A stretch of DNA of 64,000 nucleotides from Aliiroseovarius sp. S1339 (GCF_023195695.1 NZ_JALPQG010000003.1:186001-250000), one strand, 5' to 3'. Positions 25,202-38,740 are shown, counted from the first letter of the stretch. Notes: generated by a model not told the origin, from the sequence alone. A program made the numbers and translations.

Positions 25202-26284
25202 TTACAGATCCAGGATCCGGTTACGCTGGTTCACGAACTGACCTTCAAAGAGCGAGATACCGCGACCGATTTCGCGCATTTTGGCCTGAACTGCGTCGTT
25301 CACTTCGGCTGCCAATGCGTCATAGCTTGCGGTTTCTTCGAACACTTCCTGAGCGGCTTCGCCCATTGCGTCCCAAGTGTCGTCGTCGAAGCTGCGTACT
25401 TCAACGCCTTGCTCGTCCACGAGCTTGGTCAGGTATTCACCATTCAGAGCCATGGATTCAAAGTATGAGTTCGAGTTTTCTTCAAGGGCCGCAGCGGTGA
25501 TCACCGCACGTTCCCAATCCGACAGGCTCGACCACCACGATTTGTTCGAGGTCAGCGAAAGCTGTGCGCCCGGCTCGTGCATGCCGCCAGTATAGTAGTA
25601 TTTGGCAGCCTCGTAGAACTTCATGAAATAGTCGTTATAGGGACCAACCCACTCCGTCGCGTCGATGGTGCCGGAGACGAGATTTTCATAGATCTGACCG
25701 CCGGGAAGCGACACAGTCGATGCGCCCAGCTTGGCCAGAACCTGACCGCCCAGGCCCGGAATACGCATTTTCAGACCTTTGAAGTCATCTGCGCTTTCGA
25801 TTTCTTTGTTGAACCAGCCGCCAGCTTGGGTGCCGGTGTTACCAGCGGGAAGGCCTTTCAGGCCGAACTGGTCTTGCACCCTGTCCCAGATTTCCATGCC
25901 GCCGCCATACAGGACCCATGCATTGATCTCGGCGAAGGACATGCCGAAGGGCACCGCTGTGAAATAGGCCAGTGCAGGGTGCTTGCCGGTCCAATAGTAG
26001 TCGGCGCCAATATAGGCTTGGCTGTTGCCGGATGCGACTTCGTCAAATACGTCCAATGCGCCGACGCGTTCGCCTGCTGCAAAATACTCAACCTTCAGCG
26101 CGCCTTCCGAAAGCTCGCCAATACGTGCGGCCAAGCGTTGTGCCGAGACACCCAGACCCGGGAAGTCGCGCGGCCAGGTCGACACGATGGTCATTGTCTT
26201 GCCACCTTGCGCCAGTGCCGGTGTGGCCAGTGCCGTTGCGCCTGCGCCAATTGCGGCGCCTTTCAGAAACTTACGTCGTTCCAT
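25202..26284 (-). CDS. TRAP transporter substrate-binding protein, TakP-like
   Basis: Periplasmic TRAP binding protein, 360 aa. A Tat-like signal occupies the first 26 residues (ERRKFLKGAAIGAGATALAT, ending PALAQ). Family landmarks: LKMRIPGLGGQVLAKLGAST, with the conserved Arg that binds a carboxylate, and SGTIDATEWVGPYNDYFMKF, where the Glu-Trp pair matches the ligand and metal site known in TakP. A 2-oxo acid is therefore the likely ligand, by inference. ATG 26284 has a GGAGGAGG site upstream; a longer frame to 26551 would cross the promoter palindrome and is rejected. Confidence 0.88.
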   Translation of the reverse strand: MERRKFLKGAAIGAGATALATPALAQGGKTMTIVSTWPRDFPGLGVSAQRLAARIGELSEGALKVEYFAAGERVGALDVFDEVASGNSQAYIGADYYWTGKHPALAYFTAVPFGMSFAEINAWVLYGGGMEIWDRVQDQFGLKGLPAGNTGTQAGGWFNKEIESADDFKGLKMRIPGLGGQVLAKLGASTVSLPGGQIYENLVSGTIDATEWVGPYNDYFMKFYEAAKYYYTGGMHEPGAQLSLTSNKSWWSSLSDWERAVITAAALEENSNSYFESMALNGEYLTKLVDEQGVEVRSFDDDTWDAMGEAAQEVFEETASYDALAAEVNDAVQAKMREIGRGISLFEGQFVNQRNRILDL

Positions 26285-26642
26285 GTATGATATTCCTCCT
26301 CCGAGTTTTCGATATTTTCTTGTTCGAACGTGGGCCGACCAAGGGTCAGCTTTGCGCTGCCACGCAATTACTACGTAGATAAATCCAGATTTCAAATGGT
26401 TTTTCTCAAACTGGTAACATTTCTTTACCAATTTGAGAAAAGCACGCTGTCTGGCCGCTGCGAATGCGCGCGGTGATTTGAAGCTAACCCGCTGATGATT
26501 GCCGAGTAATTTCTGCGAAGCAACGTAAAGTCTTGGCTTACGTTGGGACAACCCGCATAAGTGGATGACGTCAGGCGGTGATGCATCCTAATGGGTATGT
26601 TTTTACTTTCCCCTCTGGATATTTCGAAAAATGAAGCTTATC
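26285..26642. promoter_or_regulatory. Divergent intergenic region with 17-bp inverted repeat
   Basis: A 358-base non-coding stretch between the TRAP binding protein (minus) and the MarR regulator (plus). Its main feature is an inverted repeat at 26401-26441: TTTTCTCAAACTGGTAA, a 7-base loop, then TTACCAATTTGAGAAAA, with 16 of 17 positions paired. The repeat lies 117-157 bases upstream of the TRAP start and 233-273 upstream of MarR. It could be a large operator (the TGGTAA...TTACCA core resembles GntR-type sites) or a terminator-like hairpin. No other gene is seen; the region is AT-richer than its surroundings. Confidence 0.55.
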
Positions 26643-26653
26643 AAGGAGGCGTT

Positions 26654-26677
26654 ATGACTCGAAAGCTGCCCCAATGA
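26654..26677 (+). CDS. Seven-codon leader mini-ORF overlapping the MarR start
   Basis: ATG at 26654 follows a near-perfect Shine-Dalgarno AAGGAGG (26643-26649) at 4-base spacing and encodes MTRKLPQ. Its TGA overlaps the regulator's ATG at 26674 as ATGA. The regulator itself has no separate ribosome site: the bases just before 26674 are pyrimidine- and C-rich. Ribosomes ending on the mini-ORF could restart on the regulator, so this may be a translational coupling or leader-peptide device. Whether the peptide has a function is unknown. Confidence 0.5.
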   Translation: MTRKLPQ

Positions 26678-27135
26678 TCCAGTCGCACGACTCAACCATC
26701 GACACATTGATCGAACCAGAGCTTGGCGCTTTGCTGGGGGTGTTCGCGCTGCACAACTTTATCGAATCGTTGATGGACGACATCGACAGCGGCATCGACG
26801 TGCCCCATTTCGAGCGAAAGATTGTGGTCTGGCTGGACCGCCCCAAGCGCATCGGCGCGCTCGCGCGCGAAATGAATGTGTTGCCATCGACGATGACCAC
26901 CGCCGCCGACCAGTTGGAAAGCCGTGGCTTGGTGGTGCGCGAACGCGACCCAGATGATCGGCGCGCGTGGCTGTTGAAGCTGACCCAGACCGGTGCCGAT
27001 CTGCGGTCGGCGTTGGTTGTCATGGCGCGCACTTTACTTTGCGAAACGCTGGATCTGTCAGCCGACGAACTGAACAGCTTCGCCAGAACATCTTTGAAAA
27101 TTCACGCCAACATCCAGAAACACACGACCTGTTAG
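26674..27135 (+). CDS. MarR family transcriptional regulator
   Basis: A 153-aa winged-helix regulator. The DNA-binding part is IGALAREMNVLPSTMTTAAD followed by QLESRGLVVRERDPDDRRAW, the MarR recognition helix and wing with the DxRxx motif. It is followed after 9 bases by an RND efflux pump, the usual arrangement of a repressor that governs the pump and responds to a small molecule or drug. Translation probably depends on the overlapping mini-ORF. Confidence 0.88.
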   Translation: MIQSHDSTIDTLIEPELGALLGVFALHNFIESLMDDIDSGIDVPHFERKIVVWLDRPKRIGALAREMNVLPSTMTTAADQLESRGLVVRERDPDDRRAWLLKLTQTGADLRSALVVMARTLLCETLDLSADELNSFARTSLKIHANIQKHTTC

Positions 27136-27144
27136 GGACATCCC

Positions 27145-28194
27145 ATGCCTTTCATCACACGCTTATTGACCGCTGCGACGTTCGCTCTGATCGCCGCCAG
27201 CACAATCGCAATTGCCGAGGACGCGGCAAAGCCTGTCAAGCTTTTGACAGTCACGGCGAATGACGAAACTTTCAGCCGTGTTTTCTTCGGCAAGGTCGTT
27301 GCGCGCCAAAGTGTCGACATGGCGTTTCAGGTGGGCGGACAGATCGTCGAATTTCCGGTGATCGAAGGGCAAGTTGTGTCGGAAGGGGACATGATCGTTC
27401 AGCTGGAACAGGAACAGTTCTCATTGGCGCTGGAACAAGCGGTTGTGCAAAAGGATCTGGCCGAACGCACGTTGGAGCGGCTGACAAAGCTGCGGGGCAA
27501 TACCGTCAGCCAGGTGGCTCTGGATGACGCCACAACACAAGTGAATCTGGCAGACATCGCGTTAAGGCAATCCGAACGGAACCTGAATAATGCGACGCTA
27601 TATGCACCGTTCGACGGGCTTATCGCCACGCGCAACGTCGATAATTTCGTCACCGTCAGCCCGGGCACCCCTGTCGTTCGCTTGCATGACATGAGCGAAA
27701 TTCGGATCGCGATCGACGTGCCGGAAATCCTGTTCCAGACCGCCTCAAAGGAACAGAACGTGCAGTTCATGGCCGAGTTTCCGGCACATGATGAACCGCT
27801 GCCTGTCGAGTTGCGCGAATTCAGCGCTGAGGCGGCGAGCGCCGGTCAGACCTATCGCCTGACTCTCGGGATGGCGCCGCGTGACGACCTGCGTGTTTTA
27901 CCGGGGTCCTCTGTGAATGTGCGCGTGTCAGCGACCCATGAAAATCCCGGTATCCTGATCCCATCCACCGCAATTGTCGCCGCGCCCGACGGCACTTTGT
28001 CTGCCATGCGCTTCGTTGCGGGTGAAGGCGACACTGGCACAATCGCCGCTGTGCCGATCACAGTCAAACCCGCCGCAAATGGTGACTTTCTACTGCTGTC
28101 GGGCCTGTCCGCAGGTGACGAGATTGTCGCCGCTGGTGCGTCGGCTGTGCGCGATGGTGAAACGGTCCGCCGGTTCACCGGCTTCACGAACTGA
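27145..28194 (+). CDS. RND efflux pump periplasmic adaptor (membrane fusion protein)
   Basis: A 349-aa adaptor of the HlyD/AcrA type linking an inner-membrane pump to an outer-membrane channel. A Sec signal occupies residues 1-24 (ending in IAIA). Lipoyl halves are VGGQIVEFPVIEGQVVSEGD and ATLYAPFDGLIATRNVDNF; a helical hairpin lies between (LEQAVVQKDLAERTLERLTK). The beta-barrel region follows. No Cys is present at the signal cleavage site, so it is not a lipoprotein. No outer-membrane TolC-like gene is adjacent; the pump must use one encoded elsewhere. Confidence 0.92.
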   Translation: MPFITRLLTAATFALIAASTIAIAEDAAKPVKLLTVTANDETFSRVFFGKVVARQSVDMAFQVGGQIVEFPVIEGQVVSEGDMIVQLEQEQFSLALEQAVVQKDLAERTLERLTKLRGNTVSQVALDDATTQVNLADIALRQSERNLNNATLYAPFDGLIATRNVDNFVTVSPGTPVVRLHDMSEIRIAIDVPEILFQTASKEQNVQFMAEFPAHDEPLPVELREFSAEAASAGQTYRLTLGMAPRDDLRVLPGSSVNVRVSATHENPGILIPSTAIVAAPDGTLSAMRFVAGEGDTGTIAAVPITVKPAANGDFLLLSGLSAGDEIVAAGASAVRDGETVRRFTGFTN

Positions 28195-28205
28195 AGGGGG
28201 CGGTT

Positions 28206-31200
28206 ATGCTCAATATCGCACGCGCCTCGATCGAGAAGCCGCTTTATACGTGGCTGATCATCCTTACCATGCTGCTGGGCGGCATCTGGGGCTTCTTCAA
28301 TCTTGGTCGCTTGGAAGACCCGGCTTTTACGATCAAGCAAGCGGTCGTGGTGACCCAGTATCCCGGCGCCAGTGCGGCGCAAGTGGCGACGGAAGTGTCT
28401 GAACCGCTGGAAAGCGCGCTTCAGAAGATGGAAGAGGTCGACAAGATCACCTCGACCAACCGCCCCGGCGAAAGTCGGATCGATATTGAGATCAAGTCAA
28501 CCTATCCAGCCGACGCACTGCCCGACATCTGGACCCGATTGCGCGCGCGGGTGCGTGACACGTCGCGTCAACTGCCAGACAATGCGCGCCCACCTTTCGT
28601 GAATGACAGTTTCGGTGATGTGTTCGGACTGTATTACGCCGTGACCGCTCCGGGGTTTACGGACGCTGAGAAATACGAGCTTGGCACCTTCTTGCGCCGC
28701 GAACTTTTGGCGGTCGAGGGGGTCGCCGGTGTGGACCTGTCCGGCATCCCGGAAGAGGCAATTTACATCGAACCCAACATGACCCTGTCGGTCAATCAGG
28801 GCATTCCCCCTAACGCGATCATCGGCGCGGTGTCGGAAGCGAATTCGGTGTCGTTAGCCGGGGCGCTGAACAAAGACGGCGCGCGGATCATGTTTCAGGC
28901 ACCCGAAGGGTCGGAAACCGTGTCCGACATCGCGTCGCTTAGTATTGGGGTGAATGGCCAGCTATTTAACGTGGCTGACGTGGCGCATGTAAGCCGTGGG
29001 CGCGTTGCAACCCCGGATCAGATCATTCGCTTCAATGGACAAGAGGCGTTCACCATCGGCATTGCCGGGCTGGACACCGAGGATATCGTCAAGGTCGGCC
29101 ACCGTGTCGATGCACGTCTGGCCCACCTGTCTGTCGATATTCCGCACGGGATCGAACTGCACCCGATCTATCAACAACACATGGTGGTCGAGCAAAGCTC
29201 GAACGACTTCCTGAAAAATCTCGCGATGTCGGTCGGGATCGTGATCATCGTTCTGGGCGCCTTTATGGGGTGGCGGGCCGCCGTTGTTATCGGGTCGACG
29301 CTTCTGCTGACCGTGGTCGGAACGCTGCTGTTCATGTCCATATTCTCGATCGAGATGGAGCGTATTTCGCTGGGTGCCTTGATCATCGCCATGGGCATGT
29401 TGGTGGACAACGCGATTGTCGTGGCGGAAGGGATGCAGATTTCAATGCAGCGGGGACGACCATCGCTTGATGCCGCCGACGACGCCGCGAAGAAAACCCA
29501 GATCCCGCTTCTGGGGGCGACGGTGATCGGGATCATGGCGTTCGCAGGCATCGGGCTGTCGCCGGATTCCACCGGCGAATTCCTGTTCTCGCTTTTCGCT
29601 GTGATTGGGATTTCGCTGTTGTTGTCGTGGGTGCTGGCGCTGACGGTCACGCCTTTGTTGGGCCATTACTTGTTCAAGCTGGGCAATCAGGACGCGGATG
29701 ATGCCTATTCCGGCAAATTCTTCGTGCTTTACAAGAAAGTCTTGGACAAATCCCTAACATTCCGCTGGCCGGTCATTGCCGGTCTTGTTGCGATCACCAT
29801 GGCCTGCTTTGTCGGGTTTGGATCGGTAAAGCAGCAGTTCTTCCCCAACTCGAACACGCCGCTGTTCTTTGTTTACTATAAACTTCCGCAGGGCAGTGCG
29901 ATCCAGCAGATCTCGGATGACCTTAGGGTCATGGAAGACTGGTTGCTGAAAGAAGAGAACGTCACCACGGTCGCGTCCTATGCGGGACGGGGTGCGGTGC
30001 GATTTATGCTGACCTATGATGGCGGCAAGGACAATCAAAGCTATGGCCACCTGATCATTCGCACAAACGAATTGGACGCGATCCCGGACATTCACGCGCG
30101 CCTTGAAGCGTTCGGAAAGGCAAACTTTCCCGAGGCTGAATTCCGCGTGCAGCGGTTGGTGTTTGGCCCCGGTGGCGGTGATCCCATTCAGGCGCGTTTT
30201 TCCGGCAGTGACCCGGCTGTGCTGCGTGGTCTGGCAGATCAGGCGATGCAGGTTATGGCCGACAGTTCGGACAATCTTTTGAACCTGCGCACCGATTGGC
30301 GCGAGCAGGAATTGGTGATCGAGCCCGTCTATGCCACCCAACGCGCCCAAACGGCAGGGGTGAACCGCGATGATATCGCAAGCTCGCTTTTGTTTGCGAC
30401 CGATGGCCTTCGCGCTGGCGTGTATCGCGAACGCGAGCGGCAGATCCCGATCATCATGCGTCGTCCCCTGCCCGAGCAATTTAGCCTGACCGACCAGCTC
30501 GTGTTCTCGCCTGTGGCGGGCACTTATCTGCCGATAGAACAGCTGACCGATGGTTTCAAATACCGGGTTGAGGATACGCTGGTTCAGCGGCGCAACCGCG
30601 TGCCAACCATATCGGTCGGGGCCGATGTCGCAACCGACGTGACCCCCGCCCAAGCCCACGGCGAAATCCGCGCTGCTGTTGAGGCGATATCGCTTCCGGC
30701 TGGCTATTCGGTGGAATGGGGCGGCGAGTTTGAAAACGCATCTAAAGCGCAGGCCAGCCTTGGCGCACAACTGCCGCTAAGTGTGTTGATCATGGTGATG
30801 ATCTCGGTCCTGCTGTTTAATGCGATCCGTCAGCCGATCATCATCTGGCTGTTGGTGCCAATGTCGGTGAACGGTGTCGTTATCGGCCTTCTGGGCACAG
30901 GGCTTCCGTTCAGCTTTACCGCGCTTCTTGGGTTGCTGAGCCTGTCGGGCATGTTGATCAAGAACGGCATCGTTTTGGTCGAGGAAATCGACCTGGTACG
31001 CGCCGAAGGGGTGCCTCTGCGCAAAGCGATTATCGAGGCGTCGGCTTCACGGGTCCGGCCAGTTGTTCTGGCGGCCATTACCACGATCCTTGGTATGGCG
31101 CCGCTTCTAACGGACGCGTTCTTCGTGTCGATGTCAGTCACGATCATGGGCGGGCTGGCTTTTGCCTCGGTCCTGACCTTGGTGGCCGCGCCGGTCTTCT

Positions 31201-31256
31201 ACTACGTCTTCTTCAAAGGGGACGAGAAGAAAGAGCAAGCCGCGGCAATCGCGTGA
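28206..31256 (+). CDS. RND family inner-membrane efflux transporter
   Basis: A 1016-aa AcrB-family proton-driven exporter of usual length with 12 transmembrane helices in two halves. The central helix motif reads GALIIAMGMLVDNAIVVAEG (helix 4, with the two acidic residues replaced in part; the Asp of VDNAIV is kept), and the second-half partner is SLSGMLIKNGIVLVEEI. It opens with IEKPLYTWLIILTMLLGG. The sequence is nearer to the less-studied alphaproteobacterial branch than to AcrB itself, so substrates cannot be given. It follows the adaptor by 11 bases and ends before a strong terminator. Confidence 0.93.
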   Translation: MLNIARASIEKPLYTWLIILTMLLGGIWGFFNLGRLEDPAFTIKQAVVVTQYPGASAAQVATEVSEPLESALQKMEEVDKITSTNRPGESRIDIEIKSTYPADALPDIWTRLRARVRDTSRQLPDNARPPFVNDSFGDVFGLYYAVTAPGFTDAEKYELGTFLRRELLAVEGVAGVDLSGIPEEAIYIEPNMTLSVNQGIPPNAIIGAVSEANSVSLAGALNKDGARIMFQAPEGSETVSDIASLSIGVNGQLFNVADVAHVSRGRVATPDQIIRFNGQEAFTIGIAGLDTEDIVKVGHRVDARLAHLSVDIPHGIELHPIYQQHMVVEQSSNDFLKNLAMSVGIVIIVLGAFMGWRAAVVIGSTLLLTVVGTLLFMSIFSIEMERISLGALIIAMGMLVDNAIVVAEGMQISMQRGRPSLDAADDAAKKTQIPLLGATVIGIMAFAGIGLSPDSTGEFLFSLFAVIGISLLLSWVLALTVTPLLGHYLFKLGNQDADDAYSGKFFVLYKKVLDKSLTFRWPVIAGLVAITMACFVGFGSVKQQFFPNSNTPLFFVYYKLPQGSAIQQISDDLRVMEDWLLKEENVTTVASYAGRGAVRFMLTYDGGKDNQSYGHLIIRTNELDAIPDIHARLEAFGKANFPEAEFRVQRLVFGPGGGDPIQARFSGSDPAVLRGLADQAMQVMADSSDNLLNLRTDWREQELVIEPVYATQRAQTAGVNRDDIASSLLFATDGLRAGVYRERERQIPIIMRRPLPEQFSLTDQLVFSPVAGTYLPIEQLTDGFKYRVEDTLVQRRNRVPTISVGADVATDVTPAQAHGEIRAAVEAISLPAGYSVEWGGEFENASKAQASLGAQLPLSVLIMVMISVLLFNAIRQPIIIWLLVPMSVNGVVIGLLGTGLPFSFTALLGLLSLSGMLIKNGIVLVEEIDLVRAEGVPLRKAIIEASASRVRPVVLAAITTILGMAPLLTDAFFVSMSVTIMGGLAFASVLTLVAAPVFYYVFFKGDEKKEQAAAIA

Positions 31257-31272
31257 TCCCGACCAACCAACG

Positions 31273-31301
31273 AAAAAGCCGCCTCAATCGGGCGGCTTTT
31301 T
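31273..31301 (+). terminator. Terminator of the MarR-RND operon
   Basis: Perfect 11-bp arms AAAAAGCCGCC (31273-31283) and GGCGGCTTTTT (31291-31301) with a 7-base loop, T run continuing to 31302, 16 bases past the pump stop. Confidence 0.9.
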
Positions 31302-31361
31302 TCCTCAAGTACCTGCGGTTTCGCCTGAATTAATCCGGGAAACGAATGAGGCTAAATTATC

Positions 31362-31435
31362 TGGAGCGGGCGGCGGGAATCGAACCCGCGTCATTAGCTT
31401 GGAAGGCTAAGGTCTTACCACTACACAACGCCCGC
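31362..31435 (-). tRNA. tRNA-Gly (UCC anticodon)
   Basis: 74 bases including an encoded CCA. On the minus strand the acceptor arm GCGGGCG pairs with CGCCCGC, the T arm contains GGTTCGATTCC and the anticodon arm is TTAGC-CTTCCAA-GCTAA, giving anticodon UCC, which reads GGA and GGG glycine codons. Confidence 0.95.
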
Positions 31436-31448
31436 CCAGTGGAATTAC

Positions 31449-31477
31449 GACATATTTCATGCGCTTCTGGGCGTCAA
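31449..31477 (-). promoter_or_regulatory. Promoter of tRNA-Gly
   Basis: On the minus strand TTGACG (31477-31472) and TATGTC (31454-31449) are separated by 17 bases, with the tRNA beginning 13 bases further on. The same layout is found in front of tRNA-Leu in this window. Confidence 0.55.
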
Positions 31478-31546
31478 GGCCGCACGGCGAGGGATTCCAG
31501 TAGGTTTGATGGCCGCGCTCTTAAATGGTTCCTGAAAACCCCTCGT

Positions 31547-35172
<3,626 letters not shown>

Positions 35173-35186
<14 letters not shown>

Positions 35187-37284
35187 GGGTTGCCCCGTCG
35201 GATATTACAACAAAGGCAACGACGGATTGAGGCGCAATGACCGCCGTGTCCGACTCCGGCCTAGGATATGCGTTTTGCACGGCAGTATCTGTGTCGATGC
35301 CGCGCACCCAATGCTGCCCATTTGGTGGCTTTGGCAAATTTACGGAAAGCTGCTCGTCCGTTCGATTGAAGGCTATGAACACGAGGTCATGATCCGGCTC
35401 GTATTCAGGCGCTTCGGCCGAGCATCGCACGGTCAGGCAAAAATTTGACAAGCCGGGGTCGCGCCAGCCCAGTGGGCCGCCATCAAAATCAGTCCACTCC
35501 ACATCGAGCAGTCCATCGCTTGCTCGTTTGGCACCGTGAAGAAATCTTGTTTGACGCAGGCATGGATGTGCCTGACGGAACGCCGAAAGGGCCGCAACAA
35601 ACGCCTGCAAATCCAGATCGGCCTGATCCCAGTTTAGCCAACCGATCTTGTTGTCCTGACAATAGGCGTTGTTGTTGCCATCCTGAGAATTGCCAAACTC
35701 ATCACCTGCCAAAAGCATCGGCGTACCCTGCGACATGAACAACGTGGCAAGCATGTTGCGTTGCCGCCGCGAACGCTTGGCGCGGATTTCTGGGTCGTCG
35801 CTATCGCCTTCTTCGCCGCAATTGTCACTATAATTCGTGTGATGCCCATCGCGGTTGTTTTCGGTGTTGGCCTGATTGTGCCGCTTCTCGTATCGGGTCG
35901 TGTCTGCCAAGGTGAAACCATCATGGCTGGCCAGAAAATTCACCGAAGATGAGCTGCGCCGCCCGGCGCGGTCAAATTTGTCAGCCGAGCCCAGCAATCG
36001 CGCACCCAGTTCCTGCGCACTATGCGCATCGCCGCGCCAATATCGCCGCGCGGTGTCGCGGTAGGCGTCATTCCATTCCAGAAATTCATGTGGAAATCCA
36101 CCAAGCTGATAGCCGCCGGGGCCGATATCCCATGGCTCGGCGATCATTCGTGCGCCAGACAAGACCGGATCTTGGCGCAGGGCATCAAAAAAGCCGCCCC
36201 AAGGGTCAAACCCGTGTGCTTCACGCCCAAGCGTTGTGGCAAGATCAAAACGGAACCCATCAACCCCCATGCACTCGACCCAAAACCGTAAGCTGTCCAG
36301 CACCATGCGCAACACATAGGGATGGGCAACATTCAACGTGTTTCCACAGCCGGTATCATTGGCATAGTAACGCGGCTGCCCTGCGTTCAGGCGATAATAC
36401 GACGCATTGTCGAGCCCGCGAAACGAAAGCGTCGGGCCTCTTTGGTCGCCTTCGGCAGTATGGTTGTAAACCACGTCAAGGATCACCTCGATGCCCGCTT
36501 CATGGAACCGTTCGACCATCTTGCGAAATCCGGTCAAGCCATTGGGACCAAAATATCTGGCCTCCACTGCAAAAAAGCCGATCGAGTTATAACCCCAGTA
36601 ATTCGTCAGCCCGCGGTCCAACAGAAACGCGTCGTCGATAAAGCTGTGCACAGGCAACAATTCAATCGCGCCGACACCGAGGCTTTGAAGGTGTTCAATC
36701 ACGGCGTCACTGGCGAGCCCCTCATAGGTCCCGCGCAATGCCTCAGGCACATCAGGGTTGGATTGGGTCAGGCCTTTGACATGGGCTTCATAGATCAGGT
36801 CTTTTGAGGGCTGTTTGCGGTTGCCAGGTTTGGCGGCTTGAAACAACGCGGGGTCCGAGATGACAGATTTTGGCACATAGGGCGCGCTGTCCGCCTCGTC
36901 GAACGAGATGTCTTCGCGGGCGGAACCTTCATCATAGCCAAGCGTTGCGGGGTGATTTTCGAACTGACCGTGAAGTTCGCGCGTGTAAGGGTCAACGAGC
37001 AGCTTATTGGGGTTAAACCGGTGGCCTTGTTCGGGTGCGTAGCTGCCGTGGACGCGGTAGCCATACAGGCTGCCAATCGCCAAACCCTCGACATATCCGT
37101 GCCAGACTGGGCCGGTGCGTTCGGGCAATTTGATCCGCGCAGTTTCCGTTTTGCCATCGGGTGAAAACAAGCACAGCTCTATCGCTGATGCATTTTCTGA
37201 AAACACAGCGAAGTTGACGCCATTTCCGTCGTGATGTGCACCAAGCCGGGTGGCTGTGCCGCTTGATATCTGAGGGGTGTTCAT
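35173..37284 (-). CDS. glgX: Glycogen debranching enzyme
   Basis: Hydrolyses alpha-1,6 branches of phosphorylase-limit glycogen. The 703-aa GH13 enzyme has the N-terminal CBM48-type beta domain (GNGVNFAVFSENASAIELCL) and GH13 motifs: VILDVVYNHTAEGD, VDGFRFDLATTLG (nucleophile), MIAEPWDIGPGGYQ (acid/base) and FLASHDGFTL. The opening YRVHGSYAPEQGHRFNPNKL is also typical of GlgX. ATG 37284 is preferred to TTG 37287. It begins 12 bases after glgA. Confidence 0.95.
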
Positions 37285-37296
37285 CAATACGCGCCC

Positions 37297-38739
37297 CTAA
37301 TCGCGCCGCTCAATCAAAGATGCGTAGATCGCTTGATAGGCCGCTGCTGATTGGTCCCACCCAACAGGGTGACGCATCGCACGTCGCATCATTGCGGTCC
37401 ATATCTTGGGTTGGCGATACGTATGACAAGCACGTGCAATCGCTTGGCCCAGCATGGTGGCGTTGATTGGGGCAAACTGAAAACCCGTTGCGCAATCGGC
37501 GACCAACGCGGCCTCGTTGGCATCAATGATGGTATCTGCCAGACCGCCGGTGCGGGCTACAACCGGCAGGGTGCCGTATCGCAGACCGTAAAGCTGAGTC
37601 AGACCGCAAGGTTCAAACCGCGACGGGATCAAGATCGCGTCGCTGCCGCCTTGCAACAAATGCGACAGTGCTTCGTCATAGTCGATAATCACACCGACCG
37701 AGCCGGCATATCGATTTGAGGCTTCGACAAATGCGCGCTCTAAGTTTGTCTCGCCGGTGCCCAACACTGCCAGCTTGCCACCGTGGGCCACGAGGTCGGG
37801 CAAACAGTCCAGCAACATGTCCAGACCTTTTTGCGAGGTCAGACGGCTGACAACGCAAAACAAGGGGCCATCACCGGTGGTCAAGCCAAACCGTGCCTCA
37901 ACCTCTGCCTTGTTCGCTGCCTTCTTTTTCAGACTGCGTGCGCTGTAGGTCGCCGGCAGGTGCGGGTCGGTTTCCGGGTTCCAAACATCCAGATCGATCC
38001 CGTTCAGGATACCGCTTAGGTCGGAGCGGCGGGCTTGCAAAAGCCCTTCCATCCCCATGCCGAAATCTGGTGTCAGCAACTCGCAGGCGTAGCTGGGGCT
38101 GACGGTTGTGATCGCGTCTGACAAGGCAAGCCCAGCTTTGAGAAAACTGATTTTGCCGAAGTATTCCACCCCATCTTGGGTGAACATTTTCGACTTTAGC
38201 CATAGGTCGGCCAGACGCGTGGCGTCAAACACGCCCTGAAACGCGATGTTGTGAATGGTCATGACCACCGGTGGGCAAGCCTTGCCCGTTTGACGCAAGT
38301 AAGCAGGCACGAGCCCTGCCTGCCAATCATGTGCATTGACGACCTCGGGCATCCAGCCCCCAACACCGTCCGTTGCAACCTTAGCACCGGCGAATGACAA
38401 CGCGGCAAAGCGCAAATCATTGTCCGACCAGTCCTGGCCATTAGGGCCCAGATAAATGCCGCCCGCGCGGTCATAAAGATGCGGTGCGACCAGCAAAAGC
38501 AGGTCAATCCCGGTTGCGGTCACTTCAACAATCTCAGCCGGACCGCCGAACAGGTCATCAAATTGGACCACCGTTTTTGCGTCCGACACCAAGGGGGCCA
38601 ATTCAGGATAGGCCGGGATCAATACTTTGACGTTTGCGCCCGAATTGGCCAACACTTTTGGCACCGCACCGATTACATCGGCAAGGCCTCCGGTCTTGAT
38701 GAACGGCGCGCATTCAGAGGCAACGAAAAGAATGTTCAC
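37297..38739 (-). CDS. glgA: Glycogen synthase (ADP-glucose)
   Basis: Extends alpha-1,4-glucan using ADP-glucose from GlgC. 480 aa with NILFVASECAPFIKTGGLAD at the N terminus (KTGGL binds ADP-glucose, Lys at residue 15) and the GT5 C-terminal motif IPSRFEPCGLTQLYGLRYGT. The start is taken as GTG 38739, one base after the glgC stop, because it gives the canonical N terminus; a TTG at 38760 would add seven unlikely residues overlapping glgC. Confidence 0.93.
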   Translation of the reverse strand: MNILFVASECAPFIKTGGLADVIGAVPKVLANSGANVKVLIPAYPELAPLVSDAKTVVQFDDLFGGPAEIVEVTATGIDLLLLVAPHLYDRAGGIYLGPNGQDWSDNDLRFAALSFAGAKVATDGVGGWMPEVVNAHDWQAGLVPAYLRQTGKACPPVVMTIHNIAFQGVFDATRLADLWLKSKMFTQDGVEYFGKISFLKAGLALSDAITTVSPSYACELLTPDFGMGMEGLLQARRSDLSGILNGIDLDVWNPETDPHLPATYSARSLKKKAANKAEVEARFGLTTGDGPLFCVVSRLTSQKGLDMLLDCLPDLVAHGGKLAVLGTGETNLERAFVEASNRYAGSVGVIIDYDEALSHLLQGGSDAILIPSRFEPCGLTQLYGLRYGTLPVVARTGGLADTIIDANEAALVADCATGFQFAPINATMLGQAIARACHTYRQPKIWTAMMRRAMRHPVGWDQSAAAYQAIYASLIERRD

Positions 38740-38740
38740 A

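Noticed and set aside
29754-30770. A 338-codon open frame antisense to the RND pump gene
   Set aside because: Shadow of a confident 1016-residue gene; composition is not protein-like.
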